Origin: Eremomyces bilateralis CBS 781.70
Lineage: Eukaryota; Ascomycota; Dothideomycetes; Eremomycetales; Eremomycetaceae
DNA length: 64,000 nucleotides
Reading direction: 5' to 3'
Assembly (NCBI RefSeq): GCF_010015585.1
Contig: NW_022985102.1
Location: forward strand, 62,001-126,000
Notes under the pieces: model-generated
Databases searched by the model: none
What the model was told of the DNA's origin: nothing
The model's input: the letters and a program-made list of their open reading frames with translations, nothing else
Shown: positions 21,621-32,215 of the stretch, in pieces
Numbering within the stretch: position 1 is the stretch's first letter
How the letters are laid out: each line of letters begins with the position of its first letter
Made by a program: the position numbers and the translations under genes

Positions 21621-24578
21621 TCACTGCCCCCACCTCCCCCTCCTCCATCTCCACCTCAACGTCACTGCCACCGCCACCACCGGCAACACGCTCACCAGCT
21701 CCCCCACCGCCGCAAACGCCGGTGGGATCCTCCACCCCTTCCCGCCCCGCACCTTCTCGAACGCCCCCGCCGCCCCCAGCAGCGCCACCACGTTGTACAG
21801 CCCTGCCCACACGAAGTTCAGCACGATGCGCCACCACGCCGACGCGCTCACGTCCTGCAGGATCAGCAGCCCGCGCAGATCCGGATGCACGAGGACGACG
21901 TCGGCGGCGGCGCTGGCGACTTCGGAATTCAGGGAGGTGGAGGCGGAGAGGGTACGGGGAGTAGTAGAGGCTATAGTTGTCGAGGTTATGGGTCGAGAGG
22001 TGCAGGATGGTACGATCCCTGACGCACCGTCTGGTTTGGTAGGGATGGAAAATGTGCGGCTCGCCGTGGTCCTGAGAGGCGGGCTGGTGTATGCGGTCGA
22101 CGACGGCATGTGCACACCAATGCTTGCTAGCCGCAGCGCGGGCGCGTCGTTCGTCCCGTCCCCGCAGAATACGACGATCGGGCCGCCTTTCGAGGTGCCG
22201 TTCCGGCGCCGCTTGGCCTGCGCTCCTGACGACAGGAGATCGCGGAGGTACTCTTGCTTCGCGGCCGGGGATGCTTGCGCCTTCACATACTGCGACAGGA
22301 TGCCGAGCCGACCCGCAACGTCCAGCACCGTTGCACTGTTGTCGCCGCTGACGATATGCACGGTGACGCCGCGTTTCTGAAACGCGCGGATCACCTCGGG
22401 GGCTTCGCGACGGAGAGGGTTCTCGAGGCCGTATACGGCGGCGATGGTGCCGTTGATGGAGAAGCAGAGAACAGAAAGACGCTGCTGGTGGATCGTGAGA
22501 ACGTCGGGGTGTTTATCGGCGCTGAACCATGCAGGATTGCCAGCGAGGACAGGCTTGCCTTGGTATTCGCCTTCGATGCCTTTGCCGGGGACAGAGACGA
22601 TGTTGTGGATATGGGCGGGTAACACACCGTGAGAGCGGAGATGTGTGGCGACGGCTTGCGAGACGGGATGTTTCGAGCCTTCGATGAGTCCAAGGAGGAG
22701 GGATTTCGGTGCTGCGGCGGCGAGCTCATCTTTTGACTCGGGTTTCGATTCGTTAGTCGCCGGTTCGCAACAGGCGTCAGGGCATGTGGGACCGTCCTTT
22801 TCCGCCTCTTTCGTCTTTGCATTCAACAAGTGCTCCGCAACGACGCTCATGTTTTCTTCCGTCAAAGTTCCGGTCTTGTCAAATACGATGTGTTTCATGT
22901 TCCTTGCATTTTCGATGGCGAGTGGATCTTTGAACACCACTCCCATCTTCGCCGCCACTCCACGAGTAATCACGACGACCATGGGCACCGCTAACCCGAT
23001 GGCGCAGGGGCAGCTGACGACCAGTGTAGCGATGGCAAACGTCAGGGCATTCGCTGCAGCCTCTCCACGAGACACCTTCTCAACGTAGACCCTGACAAGG
23101 AATTGAACCAAGAAAACGACGAGCGTGATCACAACAACCAGCGGGACGAACCAGCCAGCTATCGCATCGGCAATCTCCTGGGTGCGAGGTTTCTCGAGCT
23201 CGCCTCGATCGACTAGCGTGGCAATCTCGTGGATGGTGTTTTCGCTCGGAAGTTTGGTCAACTTAACATCCAGCGCCCCGCTGCGGTTGATGCTCCCTGC
23301 AATCACCCGGCTTCCCACACCTTTGGCAACTAATCTCGATTCGCCGGTCACCATACTCTCGTCCACTTCAGAGCCACCGAAAGTCACAATGCCATCGGTG
23401 GTGATTCGGGAGTCAGGTGGCACTCGAAAAAGATCGCCGTATTGCAGCAGTCGGGAATCGATGGATTGCGTATGGCGAGGATCCTCTTCGGAAATGAGGA
23501 GAGCGGATGACTCCTGCAGTGAGCGAATTGAGACCGATTCCGTCGCTCTCTGCCGGGAATACTCGCTGATGAAGCGTCCAAGCATTATCAAGGTGATCAG
23601 TAGCGTGCTGGTCTCAAAGAACTCTCCTGTCTTCAGCGGGTGTCCGCTCAAGTAATGGGCGAAGGCGACTACTGAATAGATATATGCGGCAGAAGTGCTC
23701 AGCGCGATCAACAGTGCTAGCTCAACAATTCGTGAATAGAAGAGATCTCGGAATGCTTTCGGATAGAACTCCCATGCGACCCCGCACTGGATGATTGTCG
23801 CCAGTGCAAATGACGTGCAATTATATGCCAGCGACTGACTCTTGTCCTCTGGAAGCGGAGCCCACGCCATTATCAGAACCGGAATGGTTAACATAGCTGC
23901 ACCGCAGAAGAGTAATCCTTCTTTTTTCACTTGCTTCTTGCCTGCTACGATCGACGGGTCTTGGTTCGGTGGAGCGAGGGCCAGTTCATGTCCGAAGCTC
24001 TGTTCCGCCAGGGTCCTGGCGCCGACAATGTGAGCGTCGAATGAGATTCGAAGGTACCCCTCCGGCGTTGCTGAAATGTCGGTTACTCCATTTGGAAACG
24101 GTTTCTGCGAGATACTGTAGTCCTCGTCCCGTGGCGGCACGACATCAAGGACCTGACCGTCGGCTTGTTCGAAAATTTGGTGGTACTTGTAGGATGTCTG
24201 CTTGTGTAGCCGAGATAGCAGTTCTCCGATGCTGAGCCTGCCGACATCGAGGTCAAATTCGGCGCGGGATAGGACCAGGCTGATCTTGATATTGCCCAGA
24301 ACTTCAGGAGTGCCCTGCAGAGAGCGTTCCAACTGCCTCTCACACCCTGAACATGTCATGCCTTGGACACTGATGACCACATGCTCCACAATTGGAGGAC
24401 CTTTCTCGACGTCTAGGCTGGCGCCATTGAAGGAAACAATACCACCATCCTTTGAGTTGCTGTCCTTGGATGAATGTCCCGAATGTTCCGAGCGTCCTGA
24501 ATGTCCACAGCATGGCGTGCTCTCCTCTACACTCTCCTCTTGGCAACAATGAGTCGCTTTGTCCTTGCAGCAACCCAT
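21621..24578 (-). CDS. Copper-type P1B heavy-metal ATPase
   Basis: A single 985-residue frame from the ATG at 24578. The N-terminus is Cys/His-rich (MGCCKDKATHCCQEE, then CCGHSGRSEHSGHS). One intact HMA metal-binding domain has GMTCSGC (Cys76, Cys79); a second HMA-like stretch (about 165-200) lacks the cysteines. The pump core is complete: TGES at 411, CPC at 523-525 in the transport helix, DKTGT (Asp567), the HP loop SKHPVSQAV at about 635 and GDGTNDAP at 806. CPC with YN in the next helix points to Cu(I) export or delivery, as in fungal CrpA-type detoxification pumps and Ccc2. A Ser/Thr-rich insert of about 60 residues (825-886) replaces the usual NEGTDVAQ segment, and a Cys cluster (CPDACC, 599-604) sits in the nucleotide-binding domain. 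The gene symbol is not assigned. Confidence 0.9.
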   Translation of the reverse strand: MGCCKDKATHCCQEESVEESTPCCGHSGRSEHSGHSSKDSNSKDGGIVSFNGASLDVEKGPPIVEHVVISVQGMTCSGCERQLERSLQGTPEVLGNIKISLVLSRAEFDLDVGRLSIGELLSRLHKQTSYKYHQIFEQADGQVLDVVPPRDEDYSISQKPFPNGVTDISATPEGYLRISFDAHIVGARTLAEQSFGHELALAPPNQDPSIVAGKKQVKKEGLLFCGAAMLTIPVLIMAWAPLPEDKSQSLAYNCTSFALATIIQCGVAWEFYPKAFRDLFYSRIVELALLIALSTSAAYIYSVVAFAHYLSGHPLKTGEFFETSTLLITLIMLGRFISEYSRQRATESVSIRSLQESSALLISEEDPRHTQSIDSRLLQYGDLFRVPPDSRITTDGIVTFGGSEVDESMVTGESRLVAKGVGSRVIAGSINRSGALDVKLTKLPSENTIHEIATLVDRGELEKPRTQEIADAIAGWFVPLVVVITLVVFLVQFLVRVYVEKVSRGEAAANALTFAIATLVVSCPCAIGLAVPMVVVITRGVAAKMGVVFKDPLAIENARNMKHIVFDKTGTLTEENMSVVAEHLLNAKTKEAEKDGPTCPDACCEPATNESKPESKDELAAAAPKSLLLGLIEGSKHPVSQAVATHLRSHGVLPAHIHNIVSVPGKGIEGEYQGKPVLAGNPAWFSADKHPDVLTIHQQRLSVLCFSINGTIAAVYGLENPLRREAPEVIRAFQKRGVTVHIVSGDNSATVLDVAGRLGILSQYVKAQASPAAKQEYLRDLLSSGAQAKRRRNGTSKGGPIVVFCGDGTNDAPALRLASIGVHMPSSTAYTSPPLRTTASRTFSIPTKPDGASGIVPSCTSRPITSTTIASTTPRTLSASTSLNSEVASAAADVVLVHPDLRGLLILQDVSASAWWRIVLNFVWAGLYNVVALLGAAGAFEKVRGGKGWRIPPAFAAVGELVSVLPVVAVAVTLRWRWRRGRWGQ

Positions 24579-26162
24579 GTTTCATTCTTGTTGCGTATCA
24601 ATATGGGTAGATGGGTAGCTGATGGAAAGAAAGCTAATAGGATCCAATGATCAAATATCTGACTTGAGTAGAGGCGATGAGATTATGATTTGACCATGAG
24701 GAAGAAGATAATTATGATCAAGTAGCTGAGAACATTGTGACAAATGAGAGCGGCACTGGGAGGAAAAGCCGACACAACAGGAAGCGAAGCCACTGAAAGC
24801 GAAGTCTACAACAACTAGACAAGATATCAAGACATCATCCAAACCCAAGTCCACAGGATGCTGGCGAGTTTTTCAATTGCGCGCCGTTCTTGCCTAAAGC
24901 GGTTCTCCATTGCTTCCAGGTCTCTTCCGTGTCGCCAACTCCTTTCCAGATTCCCATCAGGTGGGCAGAATGAAGTCAAGGAACCGGAAGGTGACACCAT
25001 CATCGTATGATCCGCACGGAAGTAACGACGAACATAGCGATGATATACATCTAGCAACACCACATCGGCGTACCGGTAAGGGACATGTTCAGTATCACTC
25101 ACTGCAACTTTCGTCTTTGGCTGCATCGACAGCGGCCACGTGCATGTTCCAGCAGATCGATGTCTGGTCAATCCGGCTGCATGTTCCCGGAATGATATAT
25201 GACTTCTTTCTTCGAATATCCGGTGTGGAGCGCCTAGCGGCTGGTATTTGGTTACTGATGTATTTGTCATAACTTCATGGGCGTTTGTGAGGGAGTCGGT
25301 GTGTAGAGCGCATCTGTATTCAGATCGAGGATATCAGATTGCTAAAGCAGGAAACAAACCGGGAGATGTGCGAGACGCGGTGGCTTTCCGCCGCTAATAA
25401 GACGTCTGCATGGTTCCATGCGGAGAACCAGCACCTTGGTTCAGCATCGCTTCCAAGCTCCTTCGTTAGGTGTATCTCCAAGCAGTTTTACCTTTCCTTC
25501 TAGCCGACCAGGACCATTCCAGGATTCTCCAGGCTCTGGATCCATCGCGATACCAAGGAACCATCTACGCGCTCGGATTGATTGGAAGGGCTCGGGTCGA
25601 CGGAACAATGGTGAGAGTGGGAGTGAGAGTGAGAGTGAGAGTGCCACGGTGACCTACGGTACGTTCCACGCAATTGGGTCTGAATGTGAGGATGAAACTA
25701 GAGAGAACCCGTGGCGCCACTCCAAGTGCCGAATGCCCCTGTGGTGGAAGGCCAGGTGCTTCTAGCCATTGTGCTGAGAACATTGAGATCCGAGGCTAGT
25801 AACAACGGTGAGACAGGTAACAAGTAGGGTAACAGTTGTGTCACGAGCACCATCTTGACTGTGGTTACAGACTTACAGATGGATTGATCCGATTATGAAT
25901 CGCGGATGACGGAGTGATGAAAATGGCTGTGGCTGTGGGGATCGTACAGGTAAGGCTGCAAGGCTGTAAGGCGGTAATAACCCGACGCGTTCAACTTCTA
26001 TTTCCACGCGTTCATGAATATTACACTCATGAACATTACGGAGTACACTGATAAATATTACACTAATGGAGGTATCGTGATTAGTGTAGTAGCGACACAC
26101 CCTAAGCATTCTGTACTTCTACATCTTAGCTGATTGTGGAAATCAATTCCCTCATCATATGA
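24579..26162. other. Intergenic, divergent promoter
   Basis: 1.6 kb between divergent starts. It holds one possible small frame (24827-25270, listed separately) and a GAGAGT-type microsatellite near 25612-25645. AATATTACACT is repeated at 26018 and 26053. Nothing else recognised. Confidence 0.5.
24827..25270 (-). CDS. Possible small hypothetical protein
   Basis: An ATG-started frame of 147 codons. The residue mix is plausible (RYADVVLLDVYHRYVRRYF; ENRFRQERRAIEKLAS) but no family is recognised, and the antisense frame is also open for 120 codons. A GTGAGT inside the frame could be a donor. It may be a chance frame. Confidence 0.22.
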   Translation of the reverse strand: MTNTSVTKYQPLGAPHRIFEERSHISFREHAAGLTRHRSAGTCTWPLSMQPKTKVAVSDTEHVPYRYADVVLLDVYHRYVRRYFRADHTMMVSPSGSLTSFCPPDGNLERSWRHGRDLEAMENRFRQERRAIEKLASILWTWVWMMS

Positions 26163-27692
26163 ATGGTCCGGGGCCTCCATTCCGCATCTTCTCGTCTAAC
26201 ATCCCGACTCTCCACACAGCCAACAGGCGCCATGTCCGAATCACGAACGAGATCACGAACACGACCGCAACGTGCCCCAACACGCCCTATCCCCAATGAA
26301 GGCAACATATACACATACGCAAAGCGACCACGTCTGCACCAGCAACACTTCAACTCACCGAAACGCGCCGTCAAGCGCCCGCGATTGTCCCGGACACCCT
26401 CGAGCCTCGACCGGCAACAGACACTGACCCAACTTTTCGACCCCACTGAGGATGTTCAAGACTCCGAGCTCGAAAGTGACGGTCTGGCAGAAATGGGTGA
26501 CGCAGATGTGGACGCAGACACGGAGGAACCCGCAATGCTCCCTCCGAAGTCAAAGAAGAGGAAAAGGGGGAAGTTCGACACGAAGACGGAGAGCCAGAAT
26601 ACGCTGACGCAGCTGAACTTCGTTAATTTGCTAGGGCGGCCATTCCCGAAAGAGGAGGATGACGAGGATGATATCATCTGGCGGGTCCCAGAGAGTCCAG
26701 AGAAAGACGAGCGTTCTCTGCCGGCTCGGGGACGCACTGAATCACGAAAAAGATCGAGACCAAACAGCAAGATATCAAAAGCAACATCCAGTCTCTCCCC
26801 TCCTCCGACGTCGACGAAGGAGCGTACGCAGCGCCGCCGCGTTGCGCTGAGCTCGACCTCTGGAAATTCCGCGCCTCCTCGTAGCCGCCCCCCAACGAAA
26901 CCCGGCACTCCCTCCTGCAAGAAGAGAAAAGTGGCAATTCAATCCCCCGAGCCTGAACCCAAACCCCTCACTCCAATTCCATCCTCTCCCACGCAACGAG
27001 ACCCATTGCCAACTAATAATACCTCCGGCAACACTCAACCGTCACACGCGCGCATCCACAAAGGAGTCGTCTACATTCCCGACTCCGAAGACTCCGAAGA
27101 ATCACCGTTCTCTAGTCCGGAGAAGCAGATGCGGCGGCTGGAGTCGTGGGAGCAGCAGGACAAGTTTCCGTCGTCCTCGCCAGGGGGGACATGGGCTGGG
27201 GCGGAGGGCCAGCCGGCAGTTGAATCCGCACAGCAGCGTCAGCGGCAGCTAGGGTTGGCGGGAAATAGTACCAGGACCGGAGTTCTACCGTATGGTGATC
27301 GGCTGACGAGAAACGCGGGCGGTCGAGGGGTTGTGGCGGATGGGAACCGGTGTCTTGGGGGTGACAGATCTGCGTCGGACGCAGTGGCAGTGGCGGGGTT
27401 TCTTCGGTCTAGCAGAGGTGGAGGAGAGGGTAGTGAGTCGGAGACGGTGCTCGTGCCTAGGTCGCAGCAAGATGAAGATTTCGCGTTCCGTTATGAAAGT
27501 CGGAGTGAGGATAAAGCTATGATGGATGATGGGGCAGAGCTCTTGTTGGCGGAGCTGGACTATGGGGATCTCCGCGCGGGTGTGAATGTGGGTGGATTCA
27601 GGCGGAGATGTCTGGCGGAGCTGCTCTCGGAGTGGATGGATGATACGGTGATTCCTCTTCCGCCAATGTTAGCGTCGGATGCCGTGATGTGA
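26163..27692 (+). CDS. Disordered nuclear-type protein of unknown function
   Basis: 509 residues from the ATG at 26163; a second ATG at 26232 (MSESRTRSRTRPQR) is an alternative start. The protein is almost entirely low-complexity, rich in R, K, S, P and E, with basic clusters that look like nuclear localisation signals (KSKKRKRGK, CKKRKVAI). A short motif occurs twice, RQQTLTQLF (about residue 83) and SQNTLTQLNF (about 145); I have the impression that it recurs in other fungal nuclear proteins, but cannot test that. Only the C-terminus (RRRCLAELLSEWMDDTVIPLPP) looks helical and conserved. The function is not recognised. It is convergent with the forkhead gene. Confidence 0.65.
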   Translation: MVRGLHSASSRLTSRLSTQPTGAMSESRTRSRTRPQRAPTRPIPNEGNIYTYAKRPRLHQQHFNSPKRAVKRPRLSRTPSSLDRQQTLTQLFDPTEDVQDSELESDGLAEMGDADVDADTEEPAMLPPKSKKRKRGKFDTKTESQNTLTQLNFVNLLGRPFPKEEDDEDDIIWRVPESPEKDERSLPARGRTESRKRSRPNSKISKATSSLSPPPTSTKERTQRRRVALSSTSGNSAPPRSRPPTKPGTPSCKKRKVAIQSPEPEPKPLTPIPSSPTQRDPLPTNNTSGNTQPSHARIHKGVVYIPDSEDSEESPFSSPEKQMRRLESWEQQDKFPSSSPGGTWAGAEGQPAVESAQQRQRQLGLAGNSTRTGVLPYGDRLTRNAGGRGVVADGNRCLGGDRSASDAVAVAGFLRSSRGGGEGSESETVLVPRSQQDEDFAFRYESRSEDKAMMDDGAELLLAELDYGDLRAGVNVGGFRRRCLAELLSEWMDDTVIPLPPMLASDAVM

Positions 27693-28241
27693 GATGACGC
27701 CGGTGTTTATGGTTTAGATATTCAGTACCGTAGTTACTACCTGTTTCTCACGAAGCTGTCACGATGCAGATGAAATTTAAGATATTCTCTTCATTCCATT
27801 TTTTAGAACAGCTATCACTGCCTCCGGTACCTATGGTATGTTACTGCTGCGGCTATGCATTAAGCCCATCCACCCTAAAACCCCAAATCTAACAACAGGA
27901 AGCCCCAGAATTGAATTCAACCCAGCAGAAAAAACCCCCAGCAAATAATTTTCCTGGAATAGCAATAAAGCAACTCCAGCAAGCCCGTATGCTTTTTTAA
28001 GGGTGGTGCGAGTGACGCCGGTGTCATGGTATCTGCCTGTCTCGTCCTCATCATGCATTGGGAGACCCAAACCGGTTGCCGTACTGTATCAAAACGCCAT
28101 GCTAATATCAATGCCCGATCGCTGTCCTGGATCGTTCTAAGAAATGTGCCTGTGCATGCCTATGCTCTGTGATTGGGCCATGGAGTCGAAATCTCCGCGT
28201 GAATTGCCGGTGTCGGCCGCGTATTTCTCCCGACAACGGGT
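27693..28241. other. Convergent intergenic region
   Basis: 3' flanks of the 26163-27692 gene and the forkhead gene. No gene seen. Confidence 0.55.
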
Positions 28242-31200
28242 TTATGCGTCCTTCATCACTTCGTCGTGTATGGCGCGGGTGGGTTCATCTTCGTGAGTGC
28301 GTCCGTCTTCGCGGCTAGGTTCGTCTTCGCGGCTAGGTTGGCCTTCGGCGGTGGGTTGACCTTCNNNNNNNNNNNNNNNNNNNNNNNNNNNNNNNNNNNN
28401 NNNNNNNNNNNNNNNNNNNNNNNNNNNNNNNNNNNNNNNNNNNNNNNNNNNNNNNNNNNNNNNNNNNNNNNNNNNNNNNNNNNNNNNNNNNNNNNNNNNN
28501 NNNNNNNNNNNNNNNNNNNNNNNNNNNNNNNNNNNNNNNNNNNNNNNNNNNNNNNNNNNNNNNNNNNNNNNNNNNNNNNNNNNNTGGGTTGACCTTCGAC
28601 GTTGGGTTGACCTTCGACGTTGGGATGACCTTCGACGTTGGGATGACTTTCGACGTTGGGCTGACTTTCGACGTTAGGTTGACCTCCGACGTTGGGTTGG
28701 CCCTCCAAGTTGGCGGAAGAATTGACACTGCGGTGATCTTCGACGTTGATTTGGCCTTCGCCGATACCCTCGCGTTCATGATTGCGTTCGGCTTGGCGAT
28801 TGCGTTCGGCTTGGTGATGGCGCTCGGCTTGATGATGGAGTTCGGCCTGGTGATGGCGCTCGGCTTTTTGACGAAGTTCGGCTCGGTGATTGCGTTCGCG
28901 TTCGTCCATGTATCCCATCGCTTCGTCGTCGGACGAGATGTCCGAATCACTCAACGGCTCGAATCCATGTTCTTCCATGTCGTCCGGTGAATCCACGGTA
29001 ACCTGTCCCGTGGCCCTTGCGCCAACCGTCTGCCCATAGTGATGCTGATCCGCTCCTTGGCCCATACCCGCAGCACCACTCGAACCCGACACGGCTACGG
29101 CCTCCACATCGCCTTTCATCTGCTCCACCAATTTCTCCGCCTCCTTCTCCGCCGCGCCGCCATTCAGGCTCGCCTGCTGCGGCCCCACCTGTCCGGGCTG
29201 GCCTGCCTTGCTCTTATTGAACACGTTCCGAATGACCTTGACCAGTTCGTTCTCCAGCTGCGTGAGGCCCGGGATTGGTAGCGGCTTGTCATTGAAGCTC
29301 TCCGCCATCGCGTGGTCGACTTCCCGCAGGCTTTGGCTCGGGTGGTTCGTGCTATTCTTCACGTACCAGTTGCGGAAGTTCAGGAACCCGACCGCTGTGT
29401 AGTCGGGGAACGTGACACCGAAAAGTCGGAAGAACTGGAGGGACGGGTTCGGAAAGCCGTCGATGGGGGGTGCGAGGTCAGGTTGAATGTGCGGACCTTG
29501 GAAGGGGAGGAGGTGGTTGGTTGAGGCGATGTTCGGAGTCGGGCGGGCCGGAGGTGGGGGTAATGGGCCGGAGGAGGAGGCGTGGGGTGCGAAATGGGGT
29601 GGAGGATGCTGGGCGGGAGGGGGATAATTGTGGTAGACTCTTTGGGGGTATGGGGAGTTTTGAGAGTACGGTGAGCGGTAAGGTTGTCCAGGTCGTGATG
29701 GAGTGCCTGGAGTAGCATCTGGTGCGCTGTCGAGGTGGAGGCTGGCCGGGGGTAGAGGAAGAGCACGCAGTGGTGCCGGACTCGTCTGGACGACGAACAT
29801 CAACTTCTCGTCTGGTGCCACAGGTCGTGGGCCATTGATCCGAGGATTTGGCAACGTTTCTTCTGCACGTCGCTTCCGGTCCTTATCGAATGGTTCGTTT
29901 GGATCGATGCCCCAGAGCCAGCCCTTCCCGTCTTTCTCCACTTTGCGGAAACAAGGATGTTGCGCAAGATTGTGTCGCACACTACTTTGCCAACCATTTC
30001 CATCGACGGAGAATTTATAGTGTGGGTAGCGCATCATAATCCGCTTGTAGATGGACTTCAGGTTCAACGGCTGGGTGGAGGCGCTGAGGACTTCGTAGAT
30101 GATCACGACGTAGGGTTTGCTTGGGGCCTTCAGCTGCTCGGGGGTGTAGTCCGCGAGGCGCATCTCGGGAGATGGAGACCGCTCGCGTTTGGGCGGCTTG
30201 TCGACTTTCGGAATATACCCAGCGGGTTTCTCCACGGGTGGACGAGGTTCACGTGGGTGCTCCTCGTCGGCCTCATTTCCTTCGTCATGGTCACTATCCA
30301 ATCGCTCGGGTGCTGGGGTCACTTCATTGGGATCCAGGCCTTGCTCTTCGCGACGCTTTCGCTCCTTGTACTCTCGCAGCAATTGTTGTTTCTCGCGTTT
30401 CGACAGGAATTCTTTTGAGGGCCGACCTGGTCCACGGGGCCGAGCGGGGATGACGATGCCGATGGGAAGCCCTGGGACATGAACATCGACGCCATTGACT
30501 AGATCACGTTCACGAGAAATGTTTTCGGTGGATGGCAGCATCGCGCTGGGTGAGGCAGCATCACTCTCGTCTGGTGGACTGGACACCGGCTCCTCAGGTG
30601 ACTTGACTTTCGGAGGTGCTGGGCGGCCATTGACCTTGGTCGTGATCTTCAGATTCTTCTTCAACGCCTCTTTCTTCTGCGCTTTCGTCTGCTGCTTCTG
30701 GGGTGCCTGTTTCTCCTGCTTCTCCAGGGCCGTCGATGGCTTTGTCTTGCCGCCTTTGTGCTTCCACCGCGGATCGTGTGTCGGCGGCTTCTCTGGCTCT
30801 TTCTCCTTGATTCGAAGCTTCAGAGGAGGCTTCGCCGGTTTCTTGGTGTATTCGACTTCTCCAGGGGACTCGCTGTCCTCATCTTCCATATCCTCATCCT
30901 CGTTGTCGACCCCATGCTGATCGAGGTCCTCGTCATCATCAAACTCGGCTTGTGAGCCATAGTAATAGTACTCCGGCTGCTCGTATTCTTCTTCGGACTC
31001 TCCGGAGATGTGTGTGTCGATCTCATTCCCTTCCTCGTCTTCAAAGCTGACGCTCATCTTCTCGCTCCGGTTATCATCTTGAACCGTATTCTCCGGCAAT
31101 ATGAAGGAGATCCTAACACCGCCAATTTGCATAATATTACCGCTTTCCAGGACCCTGTCGTCACCTCGTTCGAGGTGAACGCCGTCCAAGAAGGCACCAT

Positions 31201-32215
31201 TAATTCCCAGGACCTCCATTCTCCAAACCTGCTCGGAGATGCTGAAGTATATGGAGAGGTGCTTTCGTGAGATGGCTCCGTGGGATTTCTCGTTGGGCCC
31301 TACCGGGTTGTGAACCGGAACAAATGGCTCTTCGTTGGGGTCGGCGGCAAAGCTCGAGAAGTCGGGAGGGAACTCGCTTGTATGGTTGATGGTGGTGCCG
31401 TTTCGTTTGTCCAGTTGCGCGTCGGCCGCGACACTCGGGGCCAACGGATGGTAAAACTCATGAGTGAGGTTGGCCCCGTCGGAGTTGATGGAATCCTGCG
31501 ACTCGGAGGCGGCATGCCTTGAGCGACGGCTCTTCAGTGCCATTAAGGAGTCGGCAGACGGACCGACGATGCCTCCGCTCTCGCTGATTTGACTTTGTGC
31601 AGCGCTCATCTGCCCCGAGTGACCTCCATTCCCTAGGTCCCTGGCGATCGCCTGGAGAGCATCCTCATTCGAGTTTTCTCTGGATTTGCTCTTGAGCATC
31701 TTATATAGTCTCAAGTCTCGGCCAATATAAACGCGCTTGGTGTTGATATAAAAGTTGCCGTCCGGGAAGCCAAGTTTCGCGAACGCCATAATGGTCTGCG
31801 GGTGCGGAGTGGAATTGCCGCCATGGTGACCATCGCTCGATTGGATGGAGGCGAAGTTATTCGGATCGAATGAGTTGATTCCCGGACTTACTCCCGCGAG
31901 AGCATGGCTGAGCGCTCCGTGCAATGTTCCATCGGTCAATGCGCTTGCGCCTGCCTGGCCAAGGGCTAATGCGGCGGGGTGAACACTACTGGGGGTTTGA
32001 GGCGGCTCCTGTTCGACCGACTGGGGGTTGAGGTCCCAGTTGGCGATGGTCGAGGGTTCGACCGGAAGGTTATGCAGCATATCGAGGGTTGGTCCTGGAA
32101 TTGCCGCGCTGGAGTCGGGATATATGGTGTCGCCATCAGTGGCCATGGTAGTGTCGACACCGTCGGTGTTCAGATGTGAAGGTACTTGAATCGGATGTGA
32201 GGCGAGTAGAGACAT
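28242..32215 (-). CDS. fhl1: FHA-forkhead transcription factor, Fhl1 type (assembly gap in tail)
   Basis: A long single exon from the ATG at 32215. An FHA domain, split by an insert of about 140 residues, runs from FYINTKRVYIGRD (155-167) to SRKHLSIYFS and ISFILPEN (about 316-376). A forkhead domain is at about 697-780 (KPYVVIIYEVLSAS, GWQSSVRHNLAQHPCFRKVE, GWLWGIDP). A GRP AT-hook-like core (PRGPGRPSKE) lies near 594. FHA plus forkhead is the Fhl1 architecture; in yeast Fhl1 with Ifh1 controls ribosomal-protein genes. The tail carries HHQAER and PNVEGQ hexapeptide repeats, then 220 N. The frame that continues the repeat past the gap reads EGQPTAEGQPSREDEPSRED and ends at the TAA at 28242; the frame obtained by counting the N literally ends at 28256 with an unrelated basic tail. 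Confidence 0.88.
28365..28584. other. Assembly gap (220 N)
   Basis: The gap lies inside an 18-bp coding minisatellite. The flanking repeat phase requires a missing length of 5+18n bases; 12 units give 221, one more than the 220 N shown. The copy number is therefore uncertain. Confidence 0.97.
28585..28715. repeat. 18-bp minisatellite encoding PNVEGQ
   Basis: About seven visible units on the + strand of the type TTGACCTTCGACGTTGGG, translated on the minus strand as PNVEGQ and variants (PNVESQ, PNVESH, PNVEGH, PNVGGQ). It runs into the N gap and resumes for two degenerate units at 28335-28364. Confidence 0.9.
28778..28890. repeat. 18-bp repeat encoding HHQAER
   Basis: Five or six hexapeptide units on the minus strand (KAERHHQAELHHQAER, then HHQAERNRQAERNHER) directly upstream of the PNVEGQ array. 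It has the same unit length but an unrelated sequence. Confidence 0.8.
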
